Positions 1 to 9,680 are shown, numbered from the stretch's first letter. The stretch is 64,000 nt of DNA from an uncultured Clostridia bacterium (GCA_946555465.1 CAMNST010000008.1:31311-95310), one strand, 5' to 3'. Numbers and translations: made by a program. The notes: generated by a model not told the origin, from the letters alone.

Positions 1-3000
1 TTACGATAATTGTGTAAGTGCCTACATTTGTTCTGCCCGGTGCATAAGTAAGCGTATAATCTGTTTTATACTTCAATGCAACACCCTGGCTGTTTTTAAC
101 TGTAACACCCGGGCCGATATCTCTGCCTGTGTAAACATAAGACGGCGCATTTACTTTAATTGTAGAAACTCTGTAAATGGTTGTTGTTGTGGAAGCCTTT
201 TTGCTGCCGCATTCTTTACAAACATCTGTTTTCACAATTTTACCGTTGGATGATGCTGTTGCTTTTGTAACAGTTGTCTGGGTTTCGTAACTGTGACCTT
301 TTGGAGGCGTAATATCGCCCACATACTGATATCTGCAGTCTGCACAGGTATAGGTTGTGTAACCGCCTTCGGTACAGGTTGCTGCGGTTGGAACAATAAT
401 ATAATCATGTTCAATCGGACCGGTGTAATCGCTTACATAACTGTCTCCGCATTCCATACAGGTGTATGTTGTGTATCCCTGTGATGAACAAGTAGGTTCT
501 GTAACTTCTGTTTCATATTCATGACCTGTTGCCGAAGTGTAATCTGAAATATATCTGTATCCGCATTTTCCGCAGGTATATGTGGTGTAACCATGTTCGG
601 TACAGGTTGGTGCTTCTGTATTTGCGCTGAAGAAATGAGGTGTTTCATCTACATAATCATCAATATAAACATCACCGCATGACTTACAGGTATGCGTTGT
701 GTAACCATACTGTGTACAGGTTGCTTCTGTTACAACATCTTCATAATCATGTTCAAGTTTTTCAACATAATTGTCAATAACAACTTCGCCGCACACGGTG
801 CATGTGAACGCTGTGTAACCCTCTGTTGTGCATGTCGGTTCTGTGATAACTGCTGTAAAATTATGATCTGCCATATCGGTATAATCATCAATGTAACTGT
901 CATCGCAGTTTTCACATTTGAATGTTGTATAACCGATTGAGGTACATGTTGGTTCTGTTACAACTTTATCATATTTGTGAGGAAGTTTTTCCGTATAATT
1001 ATCTGTTGAAACAAAACCACAGACTTTACATGTATGCGTTGTATATCCAACCGAAGTGCATGTTGCCTCTGTAACAGCATCTGTATTGTTGTGGCCCATC
1101 GGTTCTGTGAAATTGGCAATATATGTATCTTCACAAACCACACATTTATAGGTTGTGTAACCCTTTTCTGTACAGGTTGGTCTTGTTATTTCGGCATCAT
1201 AGCCGTGACCTTTTGCAGAAAGAACTTTACCTTCCAAAACGATTTCGCCGCAGTTGTCACATACAACATCACCTGAATAACCTGTTTCCGTACAGGTTGG
1301 TTTGGTAGCGTTATCGGTATGAGTTGATTCGTGTATACAAGGCATTGTATATTCATCAACAACCACAATATCAAATGAACCGCTGATAATAAATCCGTTT
1401 GCTACATAGGTAACATTAACTGTTTTGGTTCCCGCTGTTTCTGTTCCCGGCCAGTCGAATACACAGTATTCAATTTCGCAGTCAGAAACAGTAACGCCCT
1501 CTGTTGTAACTGTGAGTGTACCTGTTTCGAGTTCGTCACCGATAAGATATTCGCCTCTTGCATCTGTGATATCAAGATGAAGATTATCGCAGTACCAATA
1601 AGCGTATAATGTAATTCCGTCTGAAACAATATCATCTGCGCTTACAGGTTTTCCTGCATTTTCTGCATCATACCAGCCTGCAAATGTAAGATTATAATTT
1701 TCATTCGGAATTGCATCGGGAACAGGCATTTCGCCGTATTTATCACCGATATTGTAACTTAATGTAAAGTTATCATTTGATAAACTTCCGCCGTTGAAAT
1801 TTACTGCGCATTGATCAGGAGAAACGACATAAATATCAACACTGCCTTTTACAATATAACCGTTAGATTCAAACGCAACCATAACTGTCTTTTTGCCGGG
1901 TGTTGTCATATCGGGAACTGTTACATTGCAAATGTTTGCAGGAATAGAAGAGATGGTAAGGAAACTGATTTTCAATGTGCTTTCATCAAATTTTTCACCA
2001 ATCTGATAATGCGTTTTTGTTGTTTCAACATTTAATGGATAATCTGCCGAATACCAATAAGCATATAAAGTAATATCATCGTTTATAATGGTGTTTTCAT
2101 TAACCTGAACACCTTTTGTTTTTGCATCATACCAACCGGCAAATTCTCCGTCTTCAAGAACCGGAACAGGAAGTTCGCCCAGTTTTTTGCCATATTCAAC
2201 AATCTTGCTTTCGGCAGAACACTGACCGCCGTTTGCGTCTAATGTTACCGTGCGTGTTTCAACAACACGGCCGCTTATTGCATAAAGATTGATAACGGCA
2301 CCATGTTCGTCAGTAAGATTATACAACCCTGCATTATCGGCATAAGCCACTTCATTGCTGCCGGGTGTTAATGACCAGCCCAAGAATTCTTCATCATCAT
2401 TAACTAATCCGAGTGATTCTGCTGTTGGAATAAACGATGTATAATTGTAATAAAGTGTCATGCTTTCAACAAGATCACTTCCGTTATAAAGATTAACGAT
2501 ATATGTAATCGGCTGCCATACAGCATAAAGATTTACGTTTCCGCTTTCTGACGGACGTTTTGTAAGAACTTCGCCGTCCTGATATTCAACAGTTGTTGCC
2601 TTGTAATCTGTTGACCAGCCGGCAAAGACATAACCGGGCTTTGAAAGGTTAAGTTTTTTAGCCGTTGTAAGTGAATTGCTGCCCGAAACAAGATATTCGG
2701 AACTGCCAACAACAACGCCGTTGTCAACATAGAAAATTGTGCTGCTGTTTTTCTCAAATACAGCGTAAAGACCTACTGCACCGCCTGATGATGAAAGATC
2801 GGTAATCTTCTGTCCGTCAGTATACTGGATGATACCCGAGTTACAGGTTTTTGACCAACCTGCAAAGTGATAACCCGGTTTGTAGTTGAGAATACCAAGT
2901 TCTTCGGCAGTTTTCAACGGACTTGCAACGCCGAAAACATGTGTTGATGAATCTATGGATTTAAGATTTCCGGGTACACCAACGTAGTAATAAACTTTAT

Positions 3001-5356
3001 ATGATGTTCCTGTATAATGCGCATAGAGCGTATGGTCTGAAGTTTTATCTACGATTGTATTTGCATCAACCTTCACTCCGCCGACTTTCTGCGTGTACCA
3101 GCCTTCAAAATTTGCTCCTGTGTGATTTGCATAAGGCAGATTGCCGTATTTATAACCATATGCAACCTGCATTGAAGGAAGATCACTTATACCGCCGTTT
3201 GCATCAAACTTAACGGTACAGCCTGCTTTGCTTTCAATGCCAACAACAACAGAACCTGACTGAACACTGCTCTTTGATTTAACGCCGAGATAATACTGTG
3301 TTCCGGCAGTCATTTTGCACACAACTGTAAAATTGGTGCCCTCTGACAAACCGTTGTCTTTGGCAATAACTTTCATACTTTCATCACAGATGAAACCTTC
3401 ATTGCCTATTCTGCCTGATGAAGAGAAAACATATGTGCCTGTTTCTGACGGAACAAATGAATAATATTGAATACTTCCGTCTTTATCTAAATTTACGGTT
3501 TCTCTGGTTCCGGCAGTAATGGAAGGATAAGCCTGCCATACAGCATATAATGCCACGGTTCCTTTTTCGGCAAGATTAATAACTTTTTCTCCGGCAAGAT
3601 AATCGGGACTTGATGCTCCGTTTGTTCTCGACCAGCCTAAAAAGACGTAACCGTTCTTTGTAATTTCAGATTTAACAATATGTTCTTTGTCATAAGTTGC
3701 GGTGTATGTGCTGAGTTTTGTACTGCCGTTATAATATTCAACATTATACTTATTTGCAGTCCACTGCGCAATAAGAGTATGGTTTTCGGTTACTCTTACC
3801 CTTGAAGATGAAGTTATTACTGTACCGTCAAGAGTCCATTCTGCCGAGTAGCCTGTTTTTGAAGGAACAGGAAGAGTGCCGTATGTTGAAGTAAAATAAA
3901 CAATTTTGCTGCTTGTATCACAGACACCGCCGTTTGCATCAAATGTAACATTAACGGGAGCACCGGTCCAGTGCGCATAAAGCGTCTGCTCAACTGCAAC
4001 TCTTACGATAGAATCAGCAGTAATTTTTGTTCCTCCGCTTTCTGCTGTGTACCAGCCTGCAAATGTATAACCGTTTCGCTGAGGAACAGGAAGTTCTCCG
4101 TAAGGTTCGTTATACGTTACAGTTGCGGTTGTTGTATCAATCGTTCCGCCATTAGGGTCTAAATTCAAAGTAATCTGACCTGCATTTACGTTTACGGCTA
4201 TATTTTTTTCTCTGCAGTATTCTTCTATAGCAGAGCCCGCCTCTGTAAATACAACAAGGCTGCTTGTTTTGCATTTTTCAAAAATGCCTGTACCGATATT
4301 CGTAACAGACTTCGGAATATAAATTGTTTTTAATCCTTTGCATGCCGTGAAAGCATATTCGCCTATTGATGTAACCGAATCAGGAATTATAATATCCGTT
4401 AAATCCTGACAGTTGTTAAAAGCATCATTGCCTATTGAAGTAACGCCGTTTTCGATTGTTATACTTGTTAAAGAACTGTACCAGAATGCACAATCTTCAA
4501 TAACCTTTACAGTTGAAGGAATAACAATTTCATCAACATATAGACAATCGTCAAATGCAGCGAATCCGATGGTTTCAACGGTTTCGGGAATCACAAATCT
4601 GCCTTCCTTTGCATCAGGATACTGAATGAGTGTTTTCATATCCTTGCTGTAAAGAACGCCGTAAACAGAAGCATAATTCTGATTGCCCTCTGCCACATAG
4701 ATATTCTGCATTGAAGTGCATTCGTAAAATGCATCTTCGCTCAGTGTTTCCACAGATGCGGGAATGGTAAATGTTTCAAGAGTGCCGCACTGATAAAATG
4801 CACTTTCCCCGATTTCTCTGCATTTTGAACCATCCTCAAAACGGAGTGACTCAAGATAAGTTGCTCCTGCAAACGCTTCGTAAGAGATGGTTTCCACATT
4901 TGCCGGAATAACAACTTCAAAGAGCCATGTATTTGAAAACGCATTATCTTTAATAATGGTTAACTGCTGCGGCAAATCAATTTCTTCAAGAGATTCACAA
5001 TAATCAAAAGCATGTTTTCCTATTGAAGTTACCGTGTCAGCCAGTTGAACATCATAGATATAACTGCTTTTGAAAAATGCGTAATCACCTATTGAGGTAA
5101 CCCCGTTTTCAACAATAACTGTTTCAATGTCGCCCGAAAAAGCATTCCACGGGGCACCTGTTTTTGCACTATAATTATCCATCTCACCATCACCGCTTAT
5201 GGTGAGCGTATAATTATCCGCATTGTAATTCCACGAAAGAGAATCACCGCAGGTTCCATCCGCGGGAATTTCATTCGCGACCGCCGTTAAGTTTAATCCT
5301 GTTGTCATACTGAGAAGCATTGCAACAGAGAGCAATAAACTTAAAACCCTTTTCAT
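1..5356 (-). CDS. Giant secreted multi-repeat surface protein (partial, runs off left edge)
   Basis: Reading the minus strand from ATG 5356 gives an open frame of about 1785 codons with no stop before the window edge, so the C-terminus is missing. Residues 1-27 are a signal peptide (MKRVLSLLLSVAMLLS, then an AVA-N cleavage site). Residues about 50-370 hold BspA-type leucine-rich repeats (TSIGDYAFF, TSIGKHAFD, TIGFAAFDD patterns). Residues about 390-1250 hold InlB/Listeria-Bacteroides repeats (FDANGG...GYTFAGWYT...LYAHW) with Ig-like inserts. About 1335-1720 are Cys/His repeats, followed by an Ig-like domain beginning YRVSTIKVNAPSYVYTG. An AAGGAGGA ribosome site lies 8 bases before the ATG. 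These domains are typical of adhesins or host/glycan-binding proteins of gut Firmicutes; the ligand is unknown. Any wall anchor would lie outside the window. Confidence 0.88.
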   Translation of the reverse strand, partial: MKRVLSLLLSVAMLLSMTTGLNLTAVANEIPADGTCGDSLSWNYNADNYTLTISGDGEMDNYSAKTGAPWNAFSGDIETVIVENGVTSIGDYAFFKSSYIYDVQLADTVTSIGKHAFDYCESLEEIDLPQQLTIIKDNAFSNTWLFEVVIPANVETISYEAFAGATYLESLRFEDGSKCREIGESAFYQCGTLETFTIPASVETLSEDAFYECTSMQNIYVAEGNQNYASVYGVLYSKDMKTLIQYPDAKEGRFVIPETVETIGFAAFDDCLYVDEIVIPSTVKVIEDCAFWYSSLTSITIENGVTSIGNDAFNNCQDLTDIIIPDSVTSIGEYAFTACKGLKTIYIPKSVTNIGTGIFEKCKTSSLVVFTEAGSAIEEYCREKNIAVNVNAGQITLNLDPNGGTIDTTTATVTYNEPYGELPVPQRNGYTFAGWYTAESGGTKITADSIVRVAVEQTLYAHWTGAPVNVTFDANGGVCDTSSKIVYFTSTYGTLPVPSKTGYSAEWTLDGTVITSSSRVRVTENHTLIAQWTANKYNVEYYNGSTKLSTYTATYDKEHIVKSEITKNGYVFLGWSRTNGASSPDYLAGEKVINLAEKGTVALYAVWQAYPSITAGTRETVNLDKDGSIQYYSFVPSETGTYVFSSSGRIGNEGFICDESMKVIAKDNGLSEGTNFTVVCKMTAGTQYYLGVKSKSSVQSGSVVVGIESKAGCTVKFDANGGISDLPSMQVAYGYKYGNLPYANHTGANFEGWYTQKVGGVKVDANTIVDKTSDHTLYAHYTGTSYKVYYYVGVPGNLKSIDSSTHVFGVASPLKTAEELGILNYKPGYHFAGWSKTCNSGIIQYTDGQKITDLSSSGGAVGLYAVFEKNSSTIFYVDNGVVVGSSEYLVSGSNSLTTAKKLNLSKPGYVFAGWSTDYKATTVEYQDGEVLTKRPSESGNVNLYAVWQPITYIVNLYNGSDLVESMTLYYNYTSFIPTAESLGLVNDDEEFLGWSLTPGSNEVAYADNAGLYNLTDEHGAVINLYAISGRVVETRTVTLDANGGQCSAESKIVEYGKKLGELPVPVLEDGEFAGWYDAKTKGVQVNENTIINDDITLYAYWYSADYPLNVETTKTHYQIGEKFDESTLKISFLTISSIPANICNVTVPDMTTPGKKTVMVAFESNGYIVKGSVDIYVVSPDQCAVNFNGGSLSNDNFTLSYNIGDKYGEMPVPDAIPNENYNLTFAGWYDAENAGKPVSADDIVSDGITLYAYWYCDNLHLDITDARGEYLIGDELETGTLTVTTEGVTVSDCEIEYCVFDWPGTETAGTKTVNVTYVANGFIISGSFDIVVVDEYTMPCIHESTHTDNATKPTCTETGYSGDVVCDNCGEIVLEGKVLSAKGHGYDAEITRPTCTEKGYTTYKCVVCEDTYIANFTEPMGHNNTDAVTEATCTSVGYTTHTCKVCGFVSTDNYTEKLPHKYDKVVTEPTCTSIGYTTFKCENCDDSYIDDYTDMADHNFTAVITEPTCTTEGYTAFTCTVCGEVVIDNYVEKLEHDYEDVVTEATCTQYGYTTHTCKSCGDVYIDDYVDETPHFFSANTEAPTCTEHGYTTYTCGKCGYRYISDYTSATGHEYETEVTEPTCSSQGYTTYTCMECGDSYVSDYTGPIEHDYIIVPTAATCTEGGYTTYTCADCRYQYVGDITPPKGHSYETQTTVTKATASSNGKIVKTDVCKECGSKKASTTTTIYRVSTIKVNAPSYVYTGRDIGPGVTVKNSQGVALKYKTDYTLTYAPGRTNVGTYTIIV
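185..1345 (-). repeat. Nine to ten tandem Cys3-His repeats of about 38 residues
   Basis: Within the giant surface protein, nine units follow the pattern (P/A)TCT-x2-GYTTYTC-x2-CG-x-YI-x-DYT-x4-H, with period about 114 bp. A tenth, degenerate unit has lost the first Cys but keeps CKEC. Each full unit has one Cys, a CxxC pair and a conserved His about 14 residues later. The repeats vary in nucleotide sequence, so they are old rather than a recent expansion. The arrangement would allow metal binding or disulphides, but neither is shown. Confidence 0.85.
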
Positions 5357-5459
5357 AAAAATTTCCTCCTTTTTGTTTTTATTTTAGACTGTATTGCCTG
5401 CAAATGCGCACCGCAATAAGCCTGCTTTCATATAGTAGTCCCTGACCAAAAGAAAAAGC

Positions 5460-5496
5460 TGACACATTTCTATAAAAAATTTTCAGAAATTTGTCA
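5460..5496. promoter_or_regulatory. 12-bp inverted repeat upstream of the giant surface gene
   Basis: TGACACATTTCT (5460-5471) and AGAAATTTGTCA (5485-5496) are inverted copies matching at 11 of 12 positions, with a 13-base AT-rich spacer. The repeat lies about 105-140 bases upstream of the minus-strand start and about 105 bases upstream of the zapA promoter. A transcription-factor operator for the surface gene is the simplest reading. There is no T-tract, so a terminator is unlikely. Confidence 0.4.
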
Positions 5497-5600
5497 CCTT
5501 TTACAAAATTATAACTCTATTGTGCGATAAAACTTCAGCGCAGCAGTGATAAATAATGTAATAAAACAAATAATAATCAGGATAATAACTGCTTATCACA

Positions 5601-5629
5601 TTGACTTTTGATGTTATTATTGTTATACT
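5601..5629 (+). promoter_or_regulatory. Sigma-70-type promoter of the zapA operon
   Basis: TTGACT (5601-5606) and TATACT (5624-5629) are separated by exactly 17 bases and lie 44 bases before the zapA start. Confidence 0.75.
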
Positions 5630-5672
5630 AAATAAGTAAAAATGTCGATTGTTATATGAAGGTGTAAAAAAT

Positions 5673-6023
5673 ATGAATAAAAACAGAGTTCAGGTAAAAA
5701 TTGGCGGTGCAACTTACACGATTGTTACGGAAGATGACAGTGAATATGTTGAAAACCTTGCAGAAATGCTTAATAATGAAATACGCTCAGTGTGTAACGC
5801 AAACCCGTCTTTATCAATAACCCAGGCGGCTGTTCTTGTTGCACTTGATCAGGCTGATGCCTGCAAAAAAGCATCTGCTTCATCTGATAATCTCCGCGTT
5901 CAGATTAAAGATTATCTTGAAGAAAGCGCAAGAGCAAGAATGGAAGTTGAAGTGGCTCGCCGCGAGGTTGAAAGACTCAACCGTGAAATTTCCGATTTAA
6001 GAGAAAGACTTGCTAACAAATAA
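5673..6023 (+). CDS. zapA: Cell division protein ZapA
   Basis: A 116-residue protein starting MNKNRVQVKIGGATYTIVTEDD. It matches the ZapA family: an N-terminal beta-rich domain with the VxIxGxxYTI start, then a long C-terminal coiled coil (about residues 70-116, ending EISDLRERLANK). ZapA bundles FtsZ filaments at the division ring. A TTG at 5649 would extend the frame upstream, but the GAAGGTG ribosome site at 5658-5664 sits 8 bases before ATG 5673, so I use that start. It is the first gene of an apparent zapA-U32-maf operon; maf is also linked to division and septum genes in many bacteria. Confidence 0.88.
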   Translation: MNKNRVQVKIGGATYTIVTEDDSEYVENLAEMLNNEIRSVCNANPSLSITQAAVLVALDQADACKKASASSDNLRVQIKDYLEESARARMEVEVARREVERLNREISDLRERLANK

Positions 6024-6041
6024 TTTTAAAGGTTTTAAAAT

Positions 6042-8042
6042 ATGAAATATGAAATTTTGGCTCCTGCCGGCGGTATGGAGTCACTGATTGCCGGTGTGCG
6101 CAGCGGTGCAAATGCGGTTTATCTTGGCGGTAAACTGTTTAATGCCCGACGCAATGCCGGCAATTTTGATGATGATGAACTAAAAAAGGCTGTTGAATAC
6201 TGCCGTCAGAGAGGGGTTAAGGTTTACTTAACCCTTAATATTCTTATAAGCGATAATGAATTTGAGAATGCTTATAACACTGTTAAAGATGCATTAACTG
6301 CAGGAGTTGATGGATTTATAATTCAGGATATCGGTGTTGCCAAAATGATTAAGGAACACTTTCCTCAGGCAAAACTGCATGCATCAACACAGATGAGCAT
6401 AATGACACCGCAGGGCGTTAAATTTGCAGAAGATATCGGATTTTCAAGAGTTGTTCTGCCAAGAGAAATGAGCCTTGAAGAAATAAAAGATATACGTGAA
6501 AACACAAATCTTGAACTCGAACTGTTTGTTCACGGTGCACTTTGTATGTGTGTATCAGGGCAGTGCTACCTTTCTTCCGTTATAGGTTCGCGAAGCGGAA
6601 ACCGCGGTCTCTGTGCCCAGCCCTGCCGCCTGCCTTTCAGTGCCAAAGGTGATAAAAATGAATATGCACTTTCACTTAAAGATTTAAGTCTTATCGAGCA
6701 TTTAAGAGAAATGGACGGCATAACATCACTAAAAATTGAAGGACGTATGAAACGCCCCGAATACGTAAGTGCTGCCGTAACTGCCATAAAAAAAGCCGTT
6801 GACGGCACTATTGCAGACAGCGACACAAAAAATCTTCAGAGTGTTTTTTCACGTTCGGGCTTTACAGACGGATATTTTACAAATGCATTAGGCAGCAATA
6901 TGTTCGGCACACGTCAGAAAGACGATGTGCTTTCGGCAAAAAATGTACTTAAAGAGATAAGCCATAATTATGATAATGAAAATCCGCTTATACCAATTAA
7001 TATGCATTTTGTCTGCAAAGAGGAACAGCCTTGCCGCCTTACGGCTTCTGCGCTTGGCAGAACCGTAACCATAAACGGTGAAATACCCGAAAAAGCAATA
7101 AATAAACCTATGACATCCGAATCACTTTCACAGAGACTTGCCAAACTTGGCGGAACACAGTTTTATGCTGAAAAAATTGATGTTGAACTTGACAGCGGTT
7201 TGATTATTCCCGTTTCAAAAATAAATGAACTGAGAAGAAATGCTGTTGAAAAACTTTCAGAAACAAGCAAAAAAGAAATCATTTCAAAACCACTTAACAT
7301 TATAAAACCGGCAGATAAAAATTCTGTTCCTTATCTTACGGCTTCATTTAAAAATGCACAGCAGATACCCGACAGACATCCTTTTAAATATGTTTTTATT
7401 CCTATAGATTCATCTGCAGAAGATTTTGTTGATAACCGGGCAGGTGCTGTTTTGCCAAGGGGACTTTTCGGCATTGAACCCGATATCAGAAAAAAACTTG
7501 AAAAACTGAAAAAGATAGGTGTTTCAAGAGTTCTTTGTTCAAATATAGGCGCTTACAGGCTTGCCAAAGATATGAATTTTGAAGTGTTCGGCGACTTCGG
7601 GCTGAATATCTATAACTCACAAAGTGCAAATATGATTGATAACCCGATTTTGTCCTTTGAACTTACACTTGAACAGGCTAATAAAATAAACGCACAAAAC
7701 ACAGGTGTAATTGTTTACGGAAAAATTCCCCTTATGCTGACAAGAAACTGCCCCGTAAAAAACAGCATCGGCTGCACGGAATGCGCACGAAACGGCAAAC
7801 TTACCGACAGAAAGGGTTATGAATTTGAAGTTATCTGCTCACAATATCCCTGTGTGGAAATTTTAAATTCCGTTCCGATTTATATGCTGGACAGAATGAG
7901 AGAGGTAAAAACCGATTTTGCACATTTTTATTTTTCAACAGAAACAAAAAAAGATATTGAAAAAATAATAAAAATGTATGAATCAGGTGAAAAGCCGACT
8001 TTTAAATATACAAGGGGACTTTATCAGAGAGGTACATTATAA
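6042..8042 (+). CDS. U32-family protein (RlhA/TrhP-like RNA hydroxylation protein)
   Basis: 666 residues. The N-terminal half is a TIM-barrel-like U32 domain with the family signature around residues 160-195 (ELFVHGALCMCVSGQCYLS, then RGLCAQPCR). The Cys-rich motifs probably hold an iron-sulphur cluster. A DUF3656-type domain follows (about residues 320-420), then a C-terminal part with CPVKN-x5-CTEC. This length and domain order match the E. coli RlhA type (23S rRNA C2501 hydroxylation) rather than the shorter TrhP type, but the RNA target here is inferred. Older annotations call this family peptidase/collagenase. It lies 18 bases after zapA and shares its last A with the maf start. Confidence 0.82.
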   Translation: MKYEILAPAGGMESLIAGVRSGANAVYLGGKLFNARRNAGNFDDDELKKAVEYCRQRGVKVYLTLNILISDNEFENAYNTVKDALTAGVDGFIIQDIGVAKMIKEHFPQAKLHASTQMSIMTPQGVKFAEDIGFSRVVLPREMSLEEIKDIRENTNLELELFVHGALCMCVSGQCYLSSVIGSRSGNRGLCAQPCRLPFSAKGDKNEYALSLKDLSLIEHLREMDGITSLKIEGRMKRPEYVSAAVTAIKKAVDGTIADSDTKNLQSVFSRSGFTDGYFTNALGSNMFGTRQKDDVLSAKNVLKEISHNYDNENPLIPINMHFVCKEEQPCRLTASALGRTVTINGEIPEKAINKPMTSESLSQRLAKLGGTQFYAEKIDVELDSGLIIPVSKINELRRNAVEKLSETSKKEIISKPLNIIKPADKNSVPYLTASFKNAQQIPDRHPFKYVFIPIDSSAEDFVDNRAGAVLPRGLFGIEPDIRKKLEKLKKIGVSRVLCSNIGAYRLAKDMNFEVFGDFGLNIYNSQSANMIDNPILSFELTLEQANKINAQNTGVIVYGKIPLMLTRNCPVKNSIGCTECARNGKLTDRKGYEFEVICSQYPCVEILNSVPIYMLDRMREVKTDFAHFYFSTETKKDIEKIIKMYESGEKPTFKYTRGLYQRGTL

Positions 8043-8575
8043 TGATTATTCTTGCATCAAAATCACCAAGAAGAAAAGAACTTTTATCACTTATAACAGA
8101 AGACTTTGAAATAAAGAGTGCCAATGTTGATGAAACTTTACCTGATGGTATTGCACCTGATAAGGCCGTTGAGTATCTTTCAAAAATAAAAGCAATGCCG
8201 TTAAAAAATGATACCGATACAATTATCGGTGCAGACACGGTTGTTGCTGTTGACGGAAAAATACTCGGCAAACCCGCCGACCATGAAGACGCATATAATA
8301 TGCTAAAAATGCTCAGCGGAAAATGGCACAGCGTTTTTACGGGAATAACCGTTATAAAACCTGAAAAAACCATCACCGTCTCTGTTGAAACAAAAGTTAA
8401 ATTTTTTGAACTGAACGATGATGAAATTTTCAAATACATAAACACAGGTGAGTGTGATGATAAAGCAGGTGCATACGGCATTCAGGGCAAAGGAGCCCTG
8501 CTCGTTGAGAAAATCGACGGAGATTACTTCAATGTAGTCGGTCTTCCGGTAAGCACACTCAGCAAACTCTTATAG
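8042..8575 (+). CDS. maf: Maf-family nucleoside triphosphate pyrophosphatase
   Basis: 177 residues with all family motifs: the SPRRKELL substrate loop at residues 8-15, the catalytic region DTIIGADTVVAVDG near 60-73, LGKPADHEDAYNML, LSGKWHSVFTG and the late GAYGIQGKGA loop. Maf proteins hydrolyse non-canonical or modified NTPs (dTTP/UTP or m7GTP subfamilies) and affect septum formation in Bacillus. The ATG overlaps the TAA of the U32 gene by one base (TAATG), implying translational coupling. Confidence 0.92.
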   Translation: MIILASKSPRRKELLSLITEDFEIKSANVDETLPDGIAPDKAVEYLSKIKAMPLKNDTDTIIGADTVVAVDGKILGKPADHEDAYNMLKMLSGKWHSVFTGITVIKPEKTITVSVETKVKFFELNDDEIFKYINTGECDDKAGAYGIQGKGALLVEKIDGDYFNVVGLPVSTLSKLL

Positions 8576-8656
8576 GATTTTGCTTCGTTATTGTACATTT
8601 TACCAGATATTAGACTGTTTAAAGCCGTTTAAAAGAATATTGTCGAAAAAAGGTAC

Positions 8657-8728
8657 TTGAAAAAATATTTTTTTTATGCTATTATAATATTATTTAAAAA
8701 TATTATTTTGTTGTGAGTGGCCGCTCAC
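8657..8728 (+). promoter_or_regulatory. Putative promoter plus near-palindromic operator ahead of the PHP gene
   Basis: TTGAAA (8657-8662) and TATTAT (8680-8685) are 17 bases apart, with TATAAT in an adjacent register. Downstream, GTGAGTGGCCGCTCAC (8713-8728) is an inverted repeat perfect except for one symmetric position pair. Its position between the -10 box and the gene suits a repressor site. The cognate factor is unknown. Confidence 0.45.
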
Positions 8729-8784
8729 TATTTTATTTTAGAAAGCAGTAGAATTCCCGTATTAATTATTGAAAGGAGATTGTT

Positions 8785-9672
8785 ATGGCAGCAGATTTAC
8801 ATTGTCATACTAAACTCAGCGATGGCTCGGTTGGTATTGAAGACCTTATTGTTATCGCTCAAAAAAGCGGAATAGATACTATTGCCATAACGGATCACGA
8901 CTGCCTTGCAGGCACTGTTCGCGGACAGGTTATCGGCAAAAGGTATGGAGTAAATATCATTCCGGGTGTTGAACTCTCAGCATTTGACAACGAAGTAGGA
9001 AAAAAAGTTCACATTCTCTGTTATCTTGCTGATAAGCCGGATAGACTTGAGGGACTTTGCAAAAGAACCTCGGTTGCAAGAAAAAGAGCAGGTCAGATTA
9101 TGATGCTTAAGGTTGCATCGCGTTTCCCTGTTTCAACCGACTTTATTGTCAGCCACGCTTCAGGTTCAACAAATCTTTTTAAACAGCATATCATGCATGC
9201 TCTTATGGACGCCGGATATACAAACGAAATTTTCGGCGACTTGTATTACGCGCTCTTTTCAGGCAACAGTGAAACAAATATCCTTGCTCCGGTAAAATAT
9301 CCGGAAGTGGAAGAGGTTATTAATGAAATACACGGTGCCGGCGGTATCGCGGTTCTTGCTCACCCTGCTATTTATAACAATTTTGAAGAAATTGACAAAT
9401 ACATAGAAATGGGTCTTGACGGAATCGAAGTATGGCATCCATCGGCTGATGACGAAACCATTGAAAAACTCAGCAAAATCTGCAAAAAGAACAAACTTCT
9501 TTTAACAGGCGGTTCTGATTTTCACGGTATCTACGGCGGAAAATCCGTAACACTCGGTACTTGTATGACACCTGATGAACACGTTGACAAACTTATGGGC
9601 TTTAAAGCAAAAAGAAAAAGAGCCCAGCGAAAGGCTGAAAAAGAGGCGGCTTTGCTTGCCGCTGCTGAATAA
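8785..9672 (+). CDS. PHP-domain metal-dependent phosphoesterase (TrpH/YciV type)
   Basis: 295 residues. The PHP metal ligands are visible: DLHCHTKLSDG at residues 4-14, AITDHDC near 34-40, PGVELSA near 62-68, LAHPAIY near 190-196 and GSDFHG near 240-245. The length and motif spacing fit the RNase AM/YciV group, which removes nucleotides from 3',5'-bisphosphates or short RNA 5' ends; the substrate here is inferred. The tail is very basic and Ala/Lys-rich (KAKRKRAQRKAEKEAA), which might contact nucleic acid. A GAAAGGAG site precedes the ATG. It is a single-gene unit closed by a terminator. Confidence 0.85.
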   Translation: MAADLHCHTKLSDGSVGIEDLIVIAQKSGIDTIAITDHDCLAGTVRGQVIGKRYGVNIIPGVELSAFDNEVGKKVHILCYLADKPDRLEGLCKRTSVARKRAGQIMMLKVASRFPVSTDFIVSHASGSTNLFKQHIMHALMDAGYTNEIFGDLYYALFSGNSETNILAPVKYPEVEEVINEIHGAGGIAVLAHPAIYNNFEEIDKYIEMGLDGIEVWHPSADDETIEKLSKICKKNKLLLTGGSDFHGIYGGKSVTLGTCMTPDEHVDKLMGFKAKRKRAQRKAEKEAALLAAAE

Positions 9673-9680
9673 TTTAAATT

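Larger units (their letters stand above)
5357..5672. other. Divergent intergenic region between the surface protein and zapA
   Basis: This 316-base gap carries the ribosome site of the minus-strand surface gene next to 5357, an inverted repeat at 5460-5496 and the zapA promoter at 5601-5629. I could not assign a convincing sigma-70 promoter for the minus-strand gene. No other gene is visible. Confidence 0.6.

Noticed and set aside
1..5356. Many short ORFs on both strands within this span
   Set aside because: All minus-strand ones fall in the same alternative frame of the giant surface gene, and the plus-strand ones have no ribosome sites; they are shadows.
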